Assembly (NCBI GenBank): GCA_963921195.1 | Contig: OY992536.1 | Coordinates: forward strand, 232,412,023-232,476,022 | Length of the DNA: 64,000 nucleotides | Reading direction: 5' to 3' | Source: Pegoplata infirma | Lineage: Eukaryota > Arthropoda > Insecta > Diptera > Anthomyiidae | Part shown: positions 45,329-55,944 of the stretch, in pieces | Layout: each line of letters starts with the position of its first letter | Position numbering within the stretch: the stretch's first letter is position 1 | Program-made: the position numbers and the translations under genes | The notes under the pieces: generated by a model | The model's input: the letters and a program-made list of their open reading frames with translations, nothing else | Databases searched by the model: none | What the model was told of the DNA's origin: nothing

Positions 45329-46880
45329 TATACCCGTCACTCTAGTGATAGAGGGTAAATATAAGTTTGTCATTCCGTTTGTAACTCATCGAAATATCGG
45401 TCTGGGACCCCATAAAGTATATATTAGAGTGTCCCTTATTTTGGAAATGTTGAGACGGTACCCCCTCATTTTTTTTCCTTTTGACTAAAAAATAACTCAG
45501 GAAAAATTTTACGCCCCTACGACCACGCCTTCCCTACGCGACGGGGCCTTAAAGAACGGGGCCTTAAAAATCATTTTTCCACACAAACCAAAAATTTTTT
45601 TTTTTGATTTTTAATTTTTTTGTTATTAATTATAATATTACTTGGTTAGCTTATTCACGACAAAAAATTTGATTTTGGTAAGATGAGGCCTTCAGTTCTA
45701 AAAAATTTTTCGAAAAAAAAAATTTAGAGCTTTTGGGGTCCTACAGTAAAAATTTTTTAAAAAATATTTTTTTTTAGTTTTGACAAGCAACCGTTTTAGT
45801 TGAATTGTTGCTTTTAATGATATATTTTCATAAAAAAATATTATTCCTATCTGTGACATCTTTATCGTGATCTAAAAAAGGGTAAAAAATGCATTTTTGA
45901 TGTTTTTCGATACACGATCAAGATGTCACAGATATGAATAATATTTTTTATGAATATATGTCATTAAAAGCAACATTACAACTAAAACCGTTGCTTGTCA
46001 AAACTAAAAAAAAAAAATTTTTAAAAAATTTTTACTGTAGGGCCCCAAAAGCTCTAAATTTTTTTTTTCGAAAAATTTTTTAGAACTGAAAGCCTCATCC
46101 CACCATAATCAAATTTGAATAAGCTAACCAAGTTATATTATAATTAATAACAAAAAAATTGAAAATCAAAAAAAATTTTTTTGGTTTGTATGGAAAAATG
46201 ATTTTTAAGGCCCCGTTCTTTAAGGCCCCGTCGCGTAGGGAAGGCGTGGTCGTAGGGGCGTAAAATTTTTCCTGAGTTATTTTTTAGTCAAAAGGAAAAA
46301 AATGAGGGGGTACCGTCTCAACATTTCCAACATTTCCAAAATAAGGGACACTCTAGTATATATATTCATGATCCCCGATCTATTTTAAGATATTCTAGCG
46401 ACGTCCGTTTGTCTGTGGAAATGGTGATCACGACCAAAATACTACACGGATATGACTGAAACTTAACATATTTTTTGGCAGTTCTCCTGAGAAGTTTGGT
46501 GTTGCATTTGAGCGATATCGGTTCAGCGGTTCAAAAGTTATGAACGAAAATGTAAGGACACCGAATAAAATTTTAGTACATTCAACATAACCTAAAAATA
46601 CAAAATGCTTTAATTCGGTTGCTGGTTGACATATGTGAACATAATTGAACACAAAATAGTATTTAAACAATTACGAACATATTTTTTGACAAAAAAAGAA
46701 AAAAATCACGGATTTTTTTTTACCAAAGTTTTTTTTTTGCGGAAATTTTTTTTCAAATTTTTTTTTTTTTTTCTTCAAAAGTAATTTCCTTTTAAAAAAA
46801 GTTTTTTGCAATAATCTTTTTGAAATTGTGGAGGGTATCACTACATTCGGCAAGGCCGAATTTAACTTTTTTACTTGTTT
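45329..46880 (-). mobile_element. E1-like hairpin-ended element split by a hAT palindrome
   Basis: Left hairpin TATACCCGTCACTCTAGTG...GAGGGTA, then TTTGTCATTCCGTTTGTAAC. After the insert it continues ATTCATGATCCCCGATC to the right-end hairpin ATTCGGC-AAG-GCCGAAT and TTTTTACTTGTTTT. Outside the insert it is almost the same as 29693-30300, so the two D-X copies are recently related. Confidence 0.82.
45425..46355. mobile_element. hAT-like full-length palindrome (TAGAGTGTCCC ends)
   Basis: Ends TAGAGTGTCCCTTATTTTGG and CCAAAATAAGGGACACTCTA, with the exact 8-bp duplication GTATATAT (45417-45424, 46356-46363). The unoccupied site AAGTATATATATTCATGATC is present at 29779. Arms of about 440-450 bp are nearly identical in inverse, including a relatively GC-rich block (CGCCCCTACGACCACGCCTT and its complement). 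Loop is about 40 bases near 45893. The right arm has one extra ACATTTCCA. No coding frame. Confidence 0.95.
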
Positions 46881-47286
46881 TAACATAATTTTGTTTTTCG
46901 TGAAAAAAAAAATCATTTTTTTTACCAAAACTACTTTTTCACCAAGTCTAAGCTTTTCGCATAAAAATTTTCCATTTTTTTTATCAAATGAACATAAAAC
47001 AAGTGAGAGTGTTATATTCTTTGGTGCCGAATCTTTTATACTCTCCAACTTGTAAAAACACATTTTTGCACTTATTTTTGCACTTACTTACGAAATGTAC
47101 AGTTCTTTTGGTTTTTTAATGGGGTCCTCGACTAATATTTCAATTGGTTTTGCATGGAATAGCAAAGTAATATAATATTATTTTTTCTAAAAAAACTTTG
47201 CTTTGGCAAGTACACCCAAATCTTCCGCAAAACATTATCATGATTTAATGTTTTGGGCAAGAGTACAAAATTCGCAGGCATTTTTT

Positions 47287-48744
47287 GTTTGATTTTGTAT
47301 TTCATGTAATAAAAGTTTGGTTTGAAGTCTTAAAATTCAGTATTTTGTTTTTTATTTAACTTTTTTGTGTATTATTATTTTTATTATCTCACTCCTTAAG
47401 ATTTAGTTTCTTTTAAAAAATCCGCCATATATAATTTTATTTATAAATTTTTAAAATTACCTTTCTATAAAATCATAATTTGATTTATTTTGGAAAAAAA
47501 TCAATTTAAATGAATCCATAGTTAATAGTTGGTAATTAAGTTCGTAATGTTACAAAACGGAGTACAAAAATTATAATTGTGCACTTTTATTTGAACGATT
47601 GAAATAAAACTGAACTAAATCGATGCACATTTCAAAATTTTCTCCTGGCAAATCTAATCTTTATACATTTTTTTTTTATTATTTCATTATAAAACTTTCT
47701 CATCGCAAAAAAAATATATGTTTCTTATATTGTAAAATAATTTTTTATCTAAGTAATTAGTTGGTAGCCGTATATCTGTGTGCACCGAAAGAATCGCAAA
47801 ATCATCTAAAATATTTCCATTTTGTCATAATATTTATGGAATTTCTACAATTTTGTATTTTATTTATATTTGTTTTAGTTATAAAAAGCGGTTTCGTTGA
47901 ACTGTCTGATATATCTTCAATCGCATAAAATTGTTTGGGAAAAAATCAAATTTTTTTAAAGAAATAAGTGACAAGTAAGAATGCTATATGCGGTCGTGCT
48001 GAATAGAAAATACACTACACCATTTATTTTTATTTTTTTTTTAATTTTAAAGAGTTTTTTTTTTTTTTTTAATTTTGTAAAATTTTTCTGTTTTTTAAAT
48101 TTTTTTTGACATTTTTTCTTATTTTCAAAATTTTTTATGACTTTCTTTTATATTTAAATTCTCTAAATTTCTCAACTCTTTTAGATATTTTTTTATTTTT
48201 AATTTTATGAACTTTCTTTCATTTTTTAAAAGTTTTCTGAATTTTGTGTATGATTTGTTTTCAACTATTCTGAGCTCTTTCCAGCATTTTCTGATTTTCA
48301 TTCTTATACCCTACACTGTAGTGATAGAGGGTATATAGAGGGTATGTCATTCCGTACGTAACACATCGCACTATTGCTCTAGGACCCAATAAAGTATATC
48401 ACGAATTCCACCAGAGATTTTATAAAATCTGACACATTTGAACTATGGAGCCAACAAAACATATCCATTTTCAGTTTGTTAAATTTAAAAAAAATTCGCG
48501 ATTTTTTTGCGAATTTAATTTTCTTCAAAAATTGAAAAAATAAAAAAGTGTGATACTTTGAAGATCCATATCTTCGAAAGTATTTATAAAAAAAAATATT
48601 GCTAAAAACTTAAAAATTCCTTGAAATCCGCGAAACTTAAATAGCTTCAAAATTAAACCGAAACAGAAGACGCATCTATTTTTTGAATAAATAATTTTAA
48701 GGATGTATTAATTAAATAAAATGTAAAAAATAGTTAGTTTTACA
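47287..48744. other. Mostly unassigned stretch with an E-type hairpin fragment
   Basis: From 47287 to about 48300 I see no element ends or genes, only T-rich runs (48020-48240). At 48304 TATACCCTACACTGTAGTG and AGAGGGTATA form the E end hairpin, followed by TGTCATTCCGTACGTAACAC up to about 48400, where similarity stops. The rest is A+T-rich. Confidence 0.5.
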
Positions 48745-50213
48745 CTAAAAAAACCTTTTAAAATTAAAAGAAAAGTTGGTAAATTTTTTTTGCTACCTCC
48801 TTTTTGACAAGAATTCCTTGTTATATTACAAGCTTTTTACAAATAATTTTGTAATTTTACAATTGTAAATTTAAAATTTTTTTTTGACGCAATAAAACTT
48901 ACAAGAATGTTTCGTGATTTTACTAGATGTTTTGCTACCTCCTATTTTACGAGAATTCCTAGTAAAAATTATGAACTTTTTTGTAATTTTACAAGATTTT
49001 TACAAAAAAAATTGTAAATTTACAACTTTTTTGGGGAAATAAAACTTACAACAAATAATCGTAACTTTATTTCATAAATTTTAACATGATAATGTTTTTA
49101 GGCTGGTGTCTAATTTTAAAAAAGTTGCAGGACGCCACCTCAGTTTGACTATATAAGCTACCAATTAACGAAAAAGAAACAAGAATTATTATTTTCATTT
49201 TCTTAAAACCAAAAATTTTAATAACTTGGGTTTGTTACTTGGATAAACATTCACCTCGTGGTGAATAAAACCGTTTTTCACCAGCTGGTGAATAAAAATT
49301 AACATAATTTTTCGTCAAATTTTTTTTTTCATCAAATTTTTTTTTCATCAATTTTTTTTTTCTCATCAAATTTTTTTTTTCATACAATTTTTTTTTTTCA
49401 TTAAAATTTTTTTTGTTATTTTTTTTTATCAATTTTTTTTTCATCAATTTTTTTTTTTTCATCAAATTTTTTTTTCATAATTTTTTTTTTTATCATATTT
49501 TTTTTCATCAAATTTTTTTATCAAATTTTTTATTATCAATTGTTTTCTTACCAAAAAATTTTTTTTTCATCAATTTTTTTTTACACCAAAAAATTTTTCT
49601 ATTCATCAAAAACTTTTTTTCATCAAAACTTTTTTTCATCAAAACTTTTTTTCACCAAAAATTTTGGGTTCATTAAATTTTTTTAACATAATTTAGTTTT
49701 TCGTGAAAAAAAAAAATAATTTTTTTTTACCAAAACTACTTTTTCACCAAGTCTAAGCTTTTCGCATAAAAATTTTCCATTTGTTTATCAAATGTACATG
49801 AAACAAGTGAAAGTGTTATATTCTTTGGTGCCGAATCTTTTATACTCTCTAAAATATAAAAAAAACTTTTTTGCACTCTCTTACGAAATGTACAGCTCTA
49901 TTGGTGTTTTAATGGGGTCCTCATAGCAAAGTAATATAACATTATTTTTTTTAAAAAAAACTTTGCTTTGGCAAGTACATCCAAATCTTCCGCAAAACAT
50001 TATCATGATTTAATGGGCAAGAGTACAAAGTTCGCAGGCATTTTTTTGTAAAAAATCTTGGAAATTTGTAAAATTACAAGAAAAACTCTAAAATTACAAA
50101 AAAAAAATTTAAATTTCGATAGAAAATTATTTTTTAAAAATCAAGGAAAACTGTCAAATATTGATAAAATGGGATTACGAGACTTTTTCTAGTAATTTGA
50201 CAAGTTTTTTTTT
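48745..50213. mobile_element. C-family element split by a D-X copy
   Basis: The left end TACACTAAAAAAACCTTTTA and interior (TTTTTTGCTACCTCCT, GCTACCTCCTATTTTACGAG, AATTCCTAGTAAAAATTATG) match 25645-26783. It breaks at about 49082, where D-X starts, and resumes at 50048 with GTAAAAAATCTTGGAAATTT, ending TAATTTGACAAG and a T run. The final GAGTG is missing or mutated. Confidence 0.7.
49083..50047 (+). mobile_element. D-X composite element lacking E
   Basis: Starts AACATGATAATGTTTTTAGG, has the D core, GGTGAATAAA boxes and poly-T/CATC tract, then TTCATTAAATTTTTTTAACA directly joined to TAATTTAGTTTTTCGTG of X, with no E unit. Ends TTCGCAGGCATTTTTTT. Flanks are continuous C-family sequence, so this copy fixes both outer boundaries of the D-X unit and shows the state before E insertion. 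Parts of X (around 49922) are deleted. Confidence 0.85.
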
Positions 50214-51798
50214 TTAATATTTTTTTTAATATCATGTAAAAACTAGGTAGTTTAAGCAGTTTTGTATAATAAAATTTAATAAATTTAAAAATACTCGTTC
50301 AAAGTTCCTTCAAAAATATATGGTACTAGATGTGATTTAAGATTTTCGGGGTTTCAACATATTTGCTAATAAGAAATGATTTTTTATAATATTTTCTACA
50401 TAGTTTGAAGTTTTTATTTAAACATCCAAATTTGTTTTCTTTTTTCAATTATTAAATTAAAATTTATCTCCGTCTGAGTTTCGTTTTTCTCTTAAAGTAT
50501 CCGGAAGTCCATAAAATTCCAAAAATTTTCCAACGACCTATCAAACTTTATATGCCCGGCAATAGTGATGTACGGTAACAAGCTAGAAAATAGCAAAACT
50601 ATATTGTAATTGCAGTAAAGTGCATTATCTTAGTGAATCACTACTACTCTGTAACCATAGAAACAGCAATAAAAAAAAAGTCAATTGTAAACACTTACAT
50701 ACAAGTAACGACATTATCTCATGTATAATTAAATAAGAAACAATTAAACAAATTAAATGATGTGAGTTTTTAGTCTAAATACGTCAATTATTTACACGAC
50801 AAATGGAAAGATAAAATCAAACAATGATGGTATCCCAACTGTATACTACTTCATTACCGGCAATATTAAATACCGAAATATGTTAGAATCACAATGAGAG
50901 TCCCAATATCAATTTCTCCAATGGAATCTTTATTCTAAGTTGATTTTGTGTGAACGTGTTAATCCTTAAAAAATCTGATTTTTTTCGTTATGGGATCCTT
51001 CCTACATTCCAAATATCGAGTATTCATATTTGAGGAAATAAGAAATGTACCAAAGTCCACATTTTTAGCCTTTTGGAATCAGAGCTTCCAATAAAAGTTT
51101 TTAAGTCGGATACCTTCATCATTAGGGCTTTTTTTTTCATTTCAACAATGTTAAATAATTGCCACCTTTGAAAATAACAATTATAATATTTTTTTTTTTT
51201 GTGAATGTAGTCAGCAGTTTGATCACACCTATTGTTTGCAAACAAAAATATTTAAATAACACTTTAACAAAAAATTTCTCCCTCCATTAACAGAATTTGT
51301 TTATTCAAAATATAACATTTGTCATACAAATTTAAAATACTTCATGTTAAGATAATATTCTTATTATCTAAATTTGTTTAAAAGAGTGTTAGAAATGTCT
51401 CGTCTATTAGCCCCTCTTTCAGTTTTTTTTTTTTTTTTGTGAACGGCATCATTAATCATTTTTTTATTTTTAAGTTTTGTTTGGTTTGACGTTATTTTCA
51501 AAATCATTTTTCATAAATAAAGCTGTTGTATTTTTTTTTCTTTCGGTTAAATGCTAAATATAGAATTTGTTTTAGAAAGTTTTTGTTCCTTTTTTTAATT
51601 TAATAACAATTTTATATTCTACAAAATGACCTCTGAGAATTTAAATTTAAAATATTGAGTATTTTTAATAAATACCCTTCAAAAATTTGTTAAGCAATGA
51701 AAAATTTATTTTAAAAAGCCTAGAAGTAGGCTATGATTTTTTGTGAGGTGAGTTTTTTTTTAATTCACCTTTTCGTGGAAGAAAACTCAGAGCATTTT
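50214..51798. other. Longest stretch without recognisable repeats or genes
   Basis: Relatively complex A+T-rich DNA (for example TTCCAACGACCTATCAAAC, GAATCACTACTACTCTGTAAC). Short frames (such as 51024-51245, minus) show no domain. This is the best candidate for single-copy host DNA in the window, possibly intronic or intergenic, but nothing in it can be named. Confidence 0.45.
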
Positions 51799-52636
51799 TA
51801 TACCCTCCACTCTGGTGATAGAGGGTATATATAAGTTTGTCATTCCGTATGTAACACATTGAAATATTGGTTTAGGACCCCATAAAGTATATATATTCAT
51901 GATCCTTGATCGATTTTAAGTCGATCTAGCGATGTCCGTCTGTCTGTCTGTTGAAATCACGTTTTTGGCAATAATCCAGAACCGATTTAAACGCTTGGGG
52001 TACCAAAAGTTGCGTAATTTCCTCAGGAAGAAACTGATGTATTTTTTTTTTATATCGGTTAAGTTAAAGTTAAAAGTTATGAGTGGATTACTGAAAAAAG
52101 TCTTAGTTGTTTTCAACATAACCCTAAATTAACTTATATTTTGTGTGATACATAAGAAAGAAAACGGAAATGAAAAAAAAAAAAAAACTGAGAAAAATGA
52201 AAAAAATCTTTACAAAAAAGCTTTTAAATATGTAAAAAAATATCTAAATTTAATTTAAAAAAGTTCTTTAAGAAATAAAAAAAAATATCTTAAAAAGTTC
52301 TCATTGTTAGATATTTTTTTGTACATAGCATGTGTGTGTGTGTTTTTTTTGCTTCGTCATATTAACGGGGTTGCCAGACTTTTATGGCTTTGTAGTAAAA
52401 TCGGATGTAAAATATCGCCAAAATTCAATTTTGTTCAGATTTCTTAATAAAAAAATATTTTCATTTAAAAAAAAATAAATTTTGTTAAATAATAAAAGAC
52501 AGAAATAAACTTTATGGCAAAAATCGCCCAAATCCTGAAAATCTATAATATAAAAGAGTAATGTGACTGACTGACTGGCATACTCATTCATCATCGCCCA
52601 GCCATAACCGCTGAAGCTAGAGAAATTTGGACTGTA

Positions 52637-53517
52637 CACTCAAAAAAATACGTTAGTAGATTTACTAATTTTTTTTGCAAACGCTAGTTAGCTAACTTTT
52701 AGCAAATTTTTAGTTGAGATTAGCATGTTAGCAAAAACTTCTTGTAAACTTCATTTAGCACATTAGCAATTTTAAACAAACTTTGAACTAATTTCTTTTG
52801 CTAAATTTGAAATTGAGTTGACTACATTTTTACAAGATTTTTTGCTAATATTAGCAAAATAAATGGTAATTTTTTTTTATTTTCAGAAAACTTAAAATGG
52901 CGCTATCTCGGAAACTATGCCAGATAGAGCAAAATGGAGGCCATTTTTGGTTCTCGGGCTCTCCACGGTATCGCCGGTCCTCTTCACATGTGTAGACCCT
53001 AATGGGCCCTAACTTTGGATTCAAAAAAGTTAGCATTCCCGAAAATTTTAAAATGCTCATATCTCGGTAAATATTGCCGACACAACAAAAAGTCCAAAAT
53101 CGTTTTTGTAGCTCTCAACACGTAGAACAAGACAAAATAGTCAAAAGCTCTCCGAGTAATATTTTTGAAGTTATCGAGTTTTTTAATTCTCAAGACCCCA
53201 GTGGTCCCCTATAATCACGTATCTCAAAAAATAAGCAAGGTAGAGCGAAACGGACACAAATTTTGGATCAAAAACTATGACGATTTTTAAGGAACCCAAC
53301 TAGGTCTAGGCCCATCGGGGTCTGGACCTATCGGGTCCGAACCCACTGGGGTCCTCAGATGTGTATAAACTAAGTTAAAAAAAATATTTAGTTAACTAAT
53401 TATTGGCAAAACATTTTTGCTAACTTTAGCAAAAAAATTGTGGGTTCAAAATCAGCAAATTTTCTTGTAGGTTTACAAGCTTTTTTTGCTAACATTACAG
53501 TTTTTTTTTTTTGAGTG
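52637..53517. mobile_element. CACTC-type element, AGCAAATTTTTAG subfamily (copy 1)
   Basis: Left end CACTCAAAAAAATACGTTAG, right end TTACAG, a T run and GAGTG, TA on both sides (52635-52636, 53518-53519). Subterminal words TTTGCTAACTTTAGCAAA and TAGCAAATTTTTAGTTGAG mirror each other. The less A+T-rich centre (GGTCTAGGCCCATCGGGGTC) is shared with 63134-63908. It interrupts the 145-bp repeat at GGACTG-TA-GGTTCACC. Confidence 0.88.
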
Positions 53518-53520
53518 TAG

Positions 53521-54130
53521 GTTCACCTCCCGCAATTAAGATCCACTAAGGCTGGAGTTTTGCCAATGTTGATTCTAAGGGGGCAAAAAGGGTAAAAGAA
53601 CTGTACTGTTGGTACTTTTTAAATCTCGTGATATAATGATCAAAGGGATTTGAGATTTGGACTGTATGTTCACCTCCAGGAATCCGTTAGGGCTGGATTT
53701 TTGCCAGTGTTGATTCTAAGGGGGTAAAAAGGGTAAAAAATTGTACTTTTGGTGCTTTTTATATCTCCTGAAATAATGGTCATAGAATTTGAATTTTGGA
53801 CATTATGTTCACATCCTGGAATATAGATCCAGTACGGCTGGATTATTGCCAATGTTGATTCTAAGGGTTACCCCTGTAAGGGTAAAAATCTGTACTTTTG
53901 GTACTTTTTATATTTCCTTAAAAAATTGTCACATAGACTTGAAATTTGGACTGCATGTTCACCTCCCGGAATACAGATCCCGGGTTTTTGCCAATGATGA
54001 TTCTAATAGGGTAAAAAGGGGAAAAATATGTACTTTTGTTACATTTTATATTTCCTTAAATAATGGTACTAGAAAATTGAAATTTGCAATGTCGGTTCAC
54101 CTCCTGGAAAAAAGATTCACTAAGGCGCAG
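53521..54130 (+). repeat. Minisatellite of 137-152 bp units, about 4.5 copies
   Basis: Each unit starts GTTCACCTCC(C/A/T)GGAA, at 53521, 53668, 53805, 53957 and 54095. Shared words are CTGGATTTTTGCCAATGTTG, GATTCTAAGGG, GGTAAAAAGGGTAAAA and GTACTTTTGGTACTTTTTAT. The preceding partial unit is left of the MITE at 52637. An open frame crosses several units (53789-54181), which reflects periodicity rather than coding. Confidence 0.88.
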
Positions 54131-54146
54131 GTTTTGCCAATGTTTT

Positions 54147-54478
54147 CAAAAAGTACCTTTTATAAAAAGTACCTTTCATAAAAAGTACCTTTTATAAAAA
54201 GTAACTTTTATATAAAGTACCTTTTAAAAAAAGAACCTTTTATAAAAAGTACCTTTTATAAAAAGTACCTTTTATAAAAAGTACCTTTTGTAAAAAGTAC
54301 CTTTTATAAAAAGTACTTTTTATAAAAAGTGCCTTTTATAAAAAGTACCTTTTATAAAAAGTACCTTTTAAAAAAAGTACCTTTTTTGAAAAGTACCTTT
54401 TATAAAAAGTACCTTTTATAAAAAGTACCTTTTATAAAAAGTACCTTTTATAAAAAGTACCTTTTATAAAAAGTACTT
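54147..54478. repeat. 16-bp tandem array, about 20 units
   Basis: The unit CCTTTTATAAAAAGTA repeats with few changes. It contains a near-palindrome GTACCTTTTATAAAAAGTAC across the junction. It follows directly on the minisatellite, whose GTACTTTTTATA word is a likely seed for the expansion. Confidence 0.92.
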
Positions 54479-54561
54479 CAAATATTTTGTATATATGTAT
54501 TATCATTATAGTGGAGGGTATTCTAGATTTGGCACATCCGAATTTACTTCTTTACTTGTTT

Positions 54562-55795
54562 TAGGTTAAAAATGATTGCAATTGTTTAGACGAAATTATT
54601 TTTAGGAGGGAAGTTTTAAAAAAATTTTCAAAATATTTTTTATTTATTTGTATACTACTATCAAAATAGTAAAAAAATATCAAAATATTTTTTATTTATT
54701 TGTATACTACTATCAAAATAGTAAAAAAAATTACTGTTTTTACTGAAAGTGTAGCTGAAATTTTAGAATAAAAAAAAATCTCATTACATTATTTTTAATC
54801 AACAAAAAAGTTCATAATTTTCAATAATTTTTTTTTTTTCATAATACTTTAAACATATTTTTAAGAAAAAATTTAACTTTTTTACAATCAAAAGAAATAT
54901 AATTCTAAAGAATTTTTTTTGTATACATAACAAAAATTTATTTGCATACTTTATTTTTAAAGCTTTTTTTGTTTGTGATATTTTTCCATTTCATACCTTC
55001 CTTTTTTGTTCTTGTTTTTTCGTCAAAACATTTTAAAATGCACGGTCTTAAAAAGTCAACCTGTATAACAAACTGTATTTTATGTTAATATTTTGTTACA
55101 TTTTTTTTTTTTAGCCGAAATATATTAGCATCAAATGCAAACAGTTGAAAACAAAAAATATTTTAAAAATTGAGAAAAAAAAAACAGAAGTTAAAACATA
55201 AATTTTCATTAAGTCGAAAAGTATAAACCAATTTTTTTTTGTAAGTTCATACTTAGGTTTATTTTACCTTTTTCTGTTTTTTTTTTGTACTGTAGCGCTG
55301 CTTTTTTGGAAAATTTAATTTTATGATTTCATATTCTCTAAATAAAATTATGATACCAAAGGAATCAAAGGACGTTGAGAAAAAGCATCACTGAAAACAA
55401 CCGACAAACATTTAATGTTAAAGTAGCTGTAAGTACTTAGCATGTAAATTATGAGTTTAATGGGCAGGGGTGTATTTTCAGAAGGGGGGTTAAGTTTAAC
55501 GGACAAAAAATTTGTTAACAATTTTAGGTTGGATAGGATTCGAACCAGGAGATGTAAAGTATCAAGCTATTAAAAAAAAACTTCTTAAATTTTGGAAGTG
55601 TAAAAGATCTTAGAATTAACAAATTTTTATTCCAAAAAAATATCGCCCAACTGTTTGGAACTATACCTTTGGACTTCACTCAAAATAACCACGTTTCTAT
55701 CATACATATATGTTGCATTAGACTGGCATTTTTCTGTATGGAAAAATTTATTTTTCTCCGATTGTCAAAGTCCGGGCATTTTTTTAACATGATAA
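54562..55795. other. Stretch with no gene; a 50-base direct duplication
   Basis: A block beginning TCAAAATATTTTTTATTTAT and ending ACTACTATCAAAATAGTAAA occurs twice in tandem (about 54626-54676 and 54678-54728). GGATTCGAACC near 55539, read on the minus strand, matches a tRNA B-box, but no tRNA fold or A-box was found. Otherwise plain A+T-rich DNA. Confidence 0.45.
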
Positions 55796-55944
55796 TGTTT
55801 TTAGGCTGGTGTCTAATTTTAAAAAAGTTGCAGGACGCCACCTCAGTTTGACTATTTAGCTAACAAATAACCGAAAAGAAAACAAGAATTACTATTTTCA
55901 TTTTCTTAAAACCAAAAATTTTAATAACTTGGGTTTGTAACTTG

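Larger units (their letters stand above)
44603..47286 (+). mobile_element. D-X composite element with E and a nested hAT palindrome
   Basis: The most complete D-X copy. D core AACATGATAATGTTTTTAGG, GACGCCACCTCAGTTTGAC, GGTGAATAAAACCGTTTTTC; poly-T/CATC tract to about 45300; TTTTGGGTTCATTAAATTT; E (45329-46880); X with CTAAGCTTTTCGCATAAAAA, TACGAAATGTACAGTTC, CTTTGCTTTGGCAAGTACAC; end TTCGCAGGCATTTTTT. Near the right end AAAACATTATCATGATTT is the inverse of the first bases of D, so the two ends carry about 14 bases of inverted repeat. Non-coding throughout. Confidence 0.85.
51799..54561 (+). mobile_element. E2-type hairpin-ended element with internal minisatellites and a MITE
   Basis: It starts with TATACCCTCCACTCTGGTG...GAGGGTATATA and TTTGTCATTCCGTATGTAAC, GTCCGTCTGTCTGTCTG. 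The end has GTGGAGGGTATTCTAGATTT, the dyad ATTTGG-CACA-TCCGAAT and TTTACTTGTTTT. Between are a CACTC-type insert (52637-53517), about 4.5 units of a 137-152 bp repeat (53521-54130) and a 16-bp array (54147-54478). At about 2.8 kb it is longer than the other E2 copies because of these. Confidence 0.75.

Noticed and set aside
53789..54181. A 130-codon open frame with repeating sequence
   Set aside because: It follows the 137-152 bp minisatellite. Unit lengths are not multiples of three throughout, and there is no recognisable protein.
55536..55552. tRNA gene or tRNA-derived SINE (B-box GGTTCGAATCC on the minus strand)
   Set aside because: The T-stem does not pair, no A-box or acceptor stem is at the right distance and no SINE body or tail is apparent.
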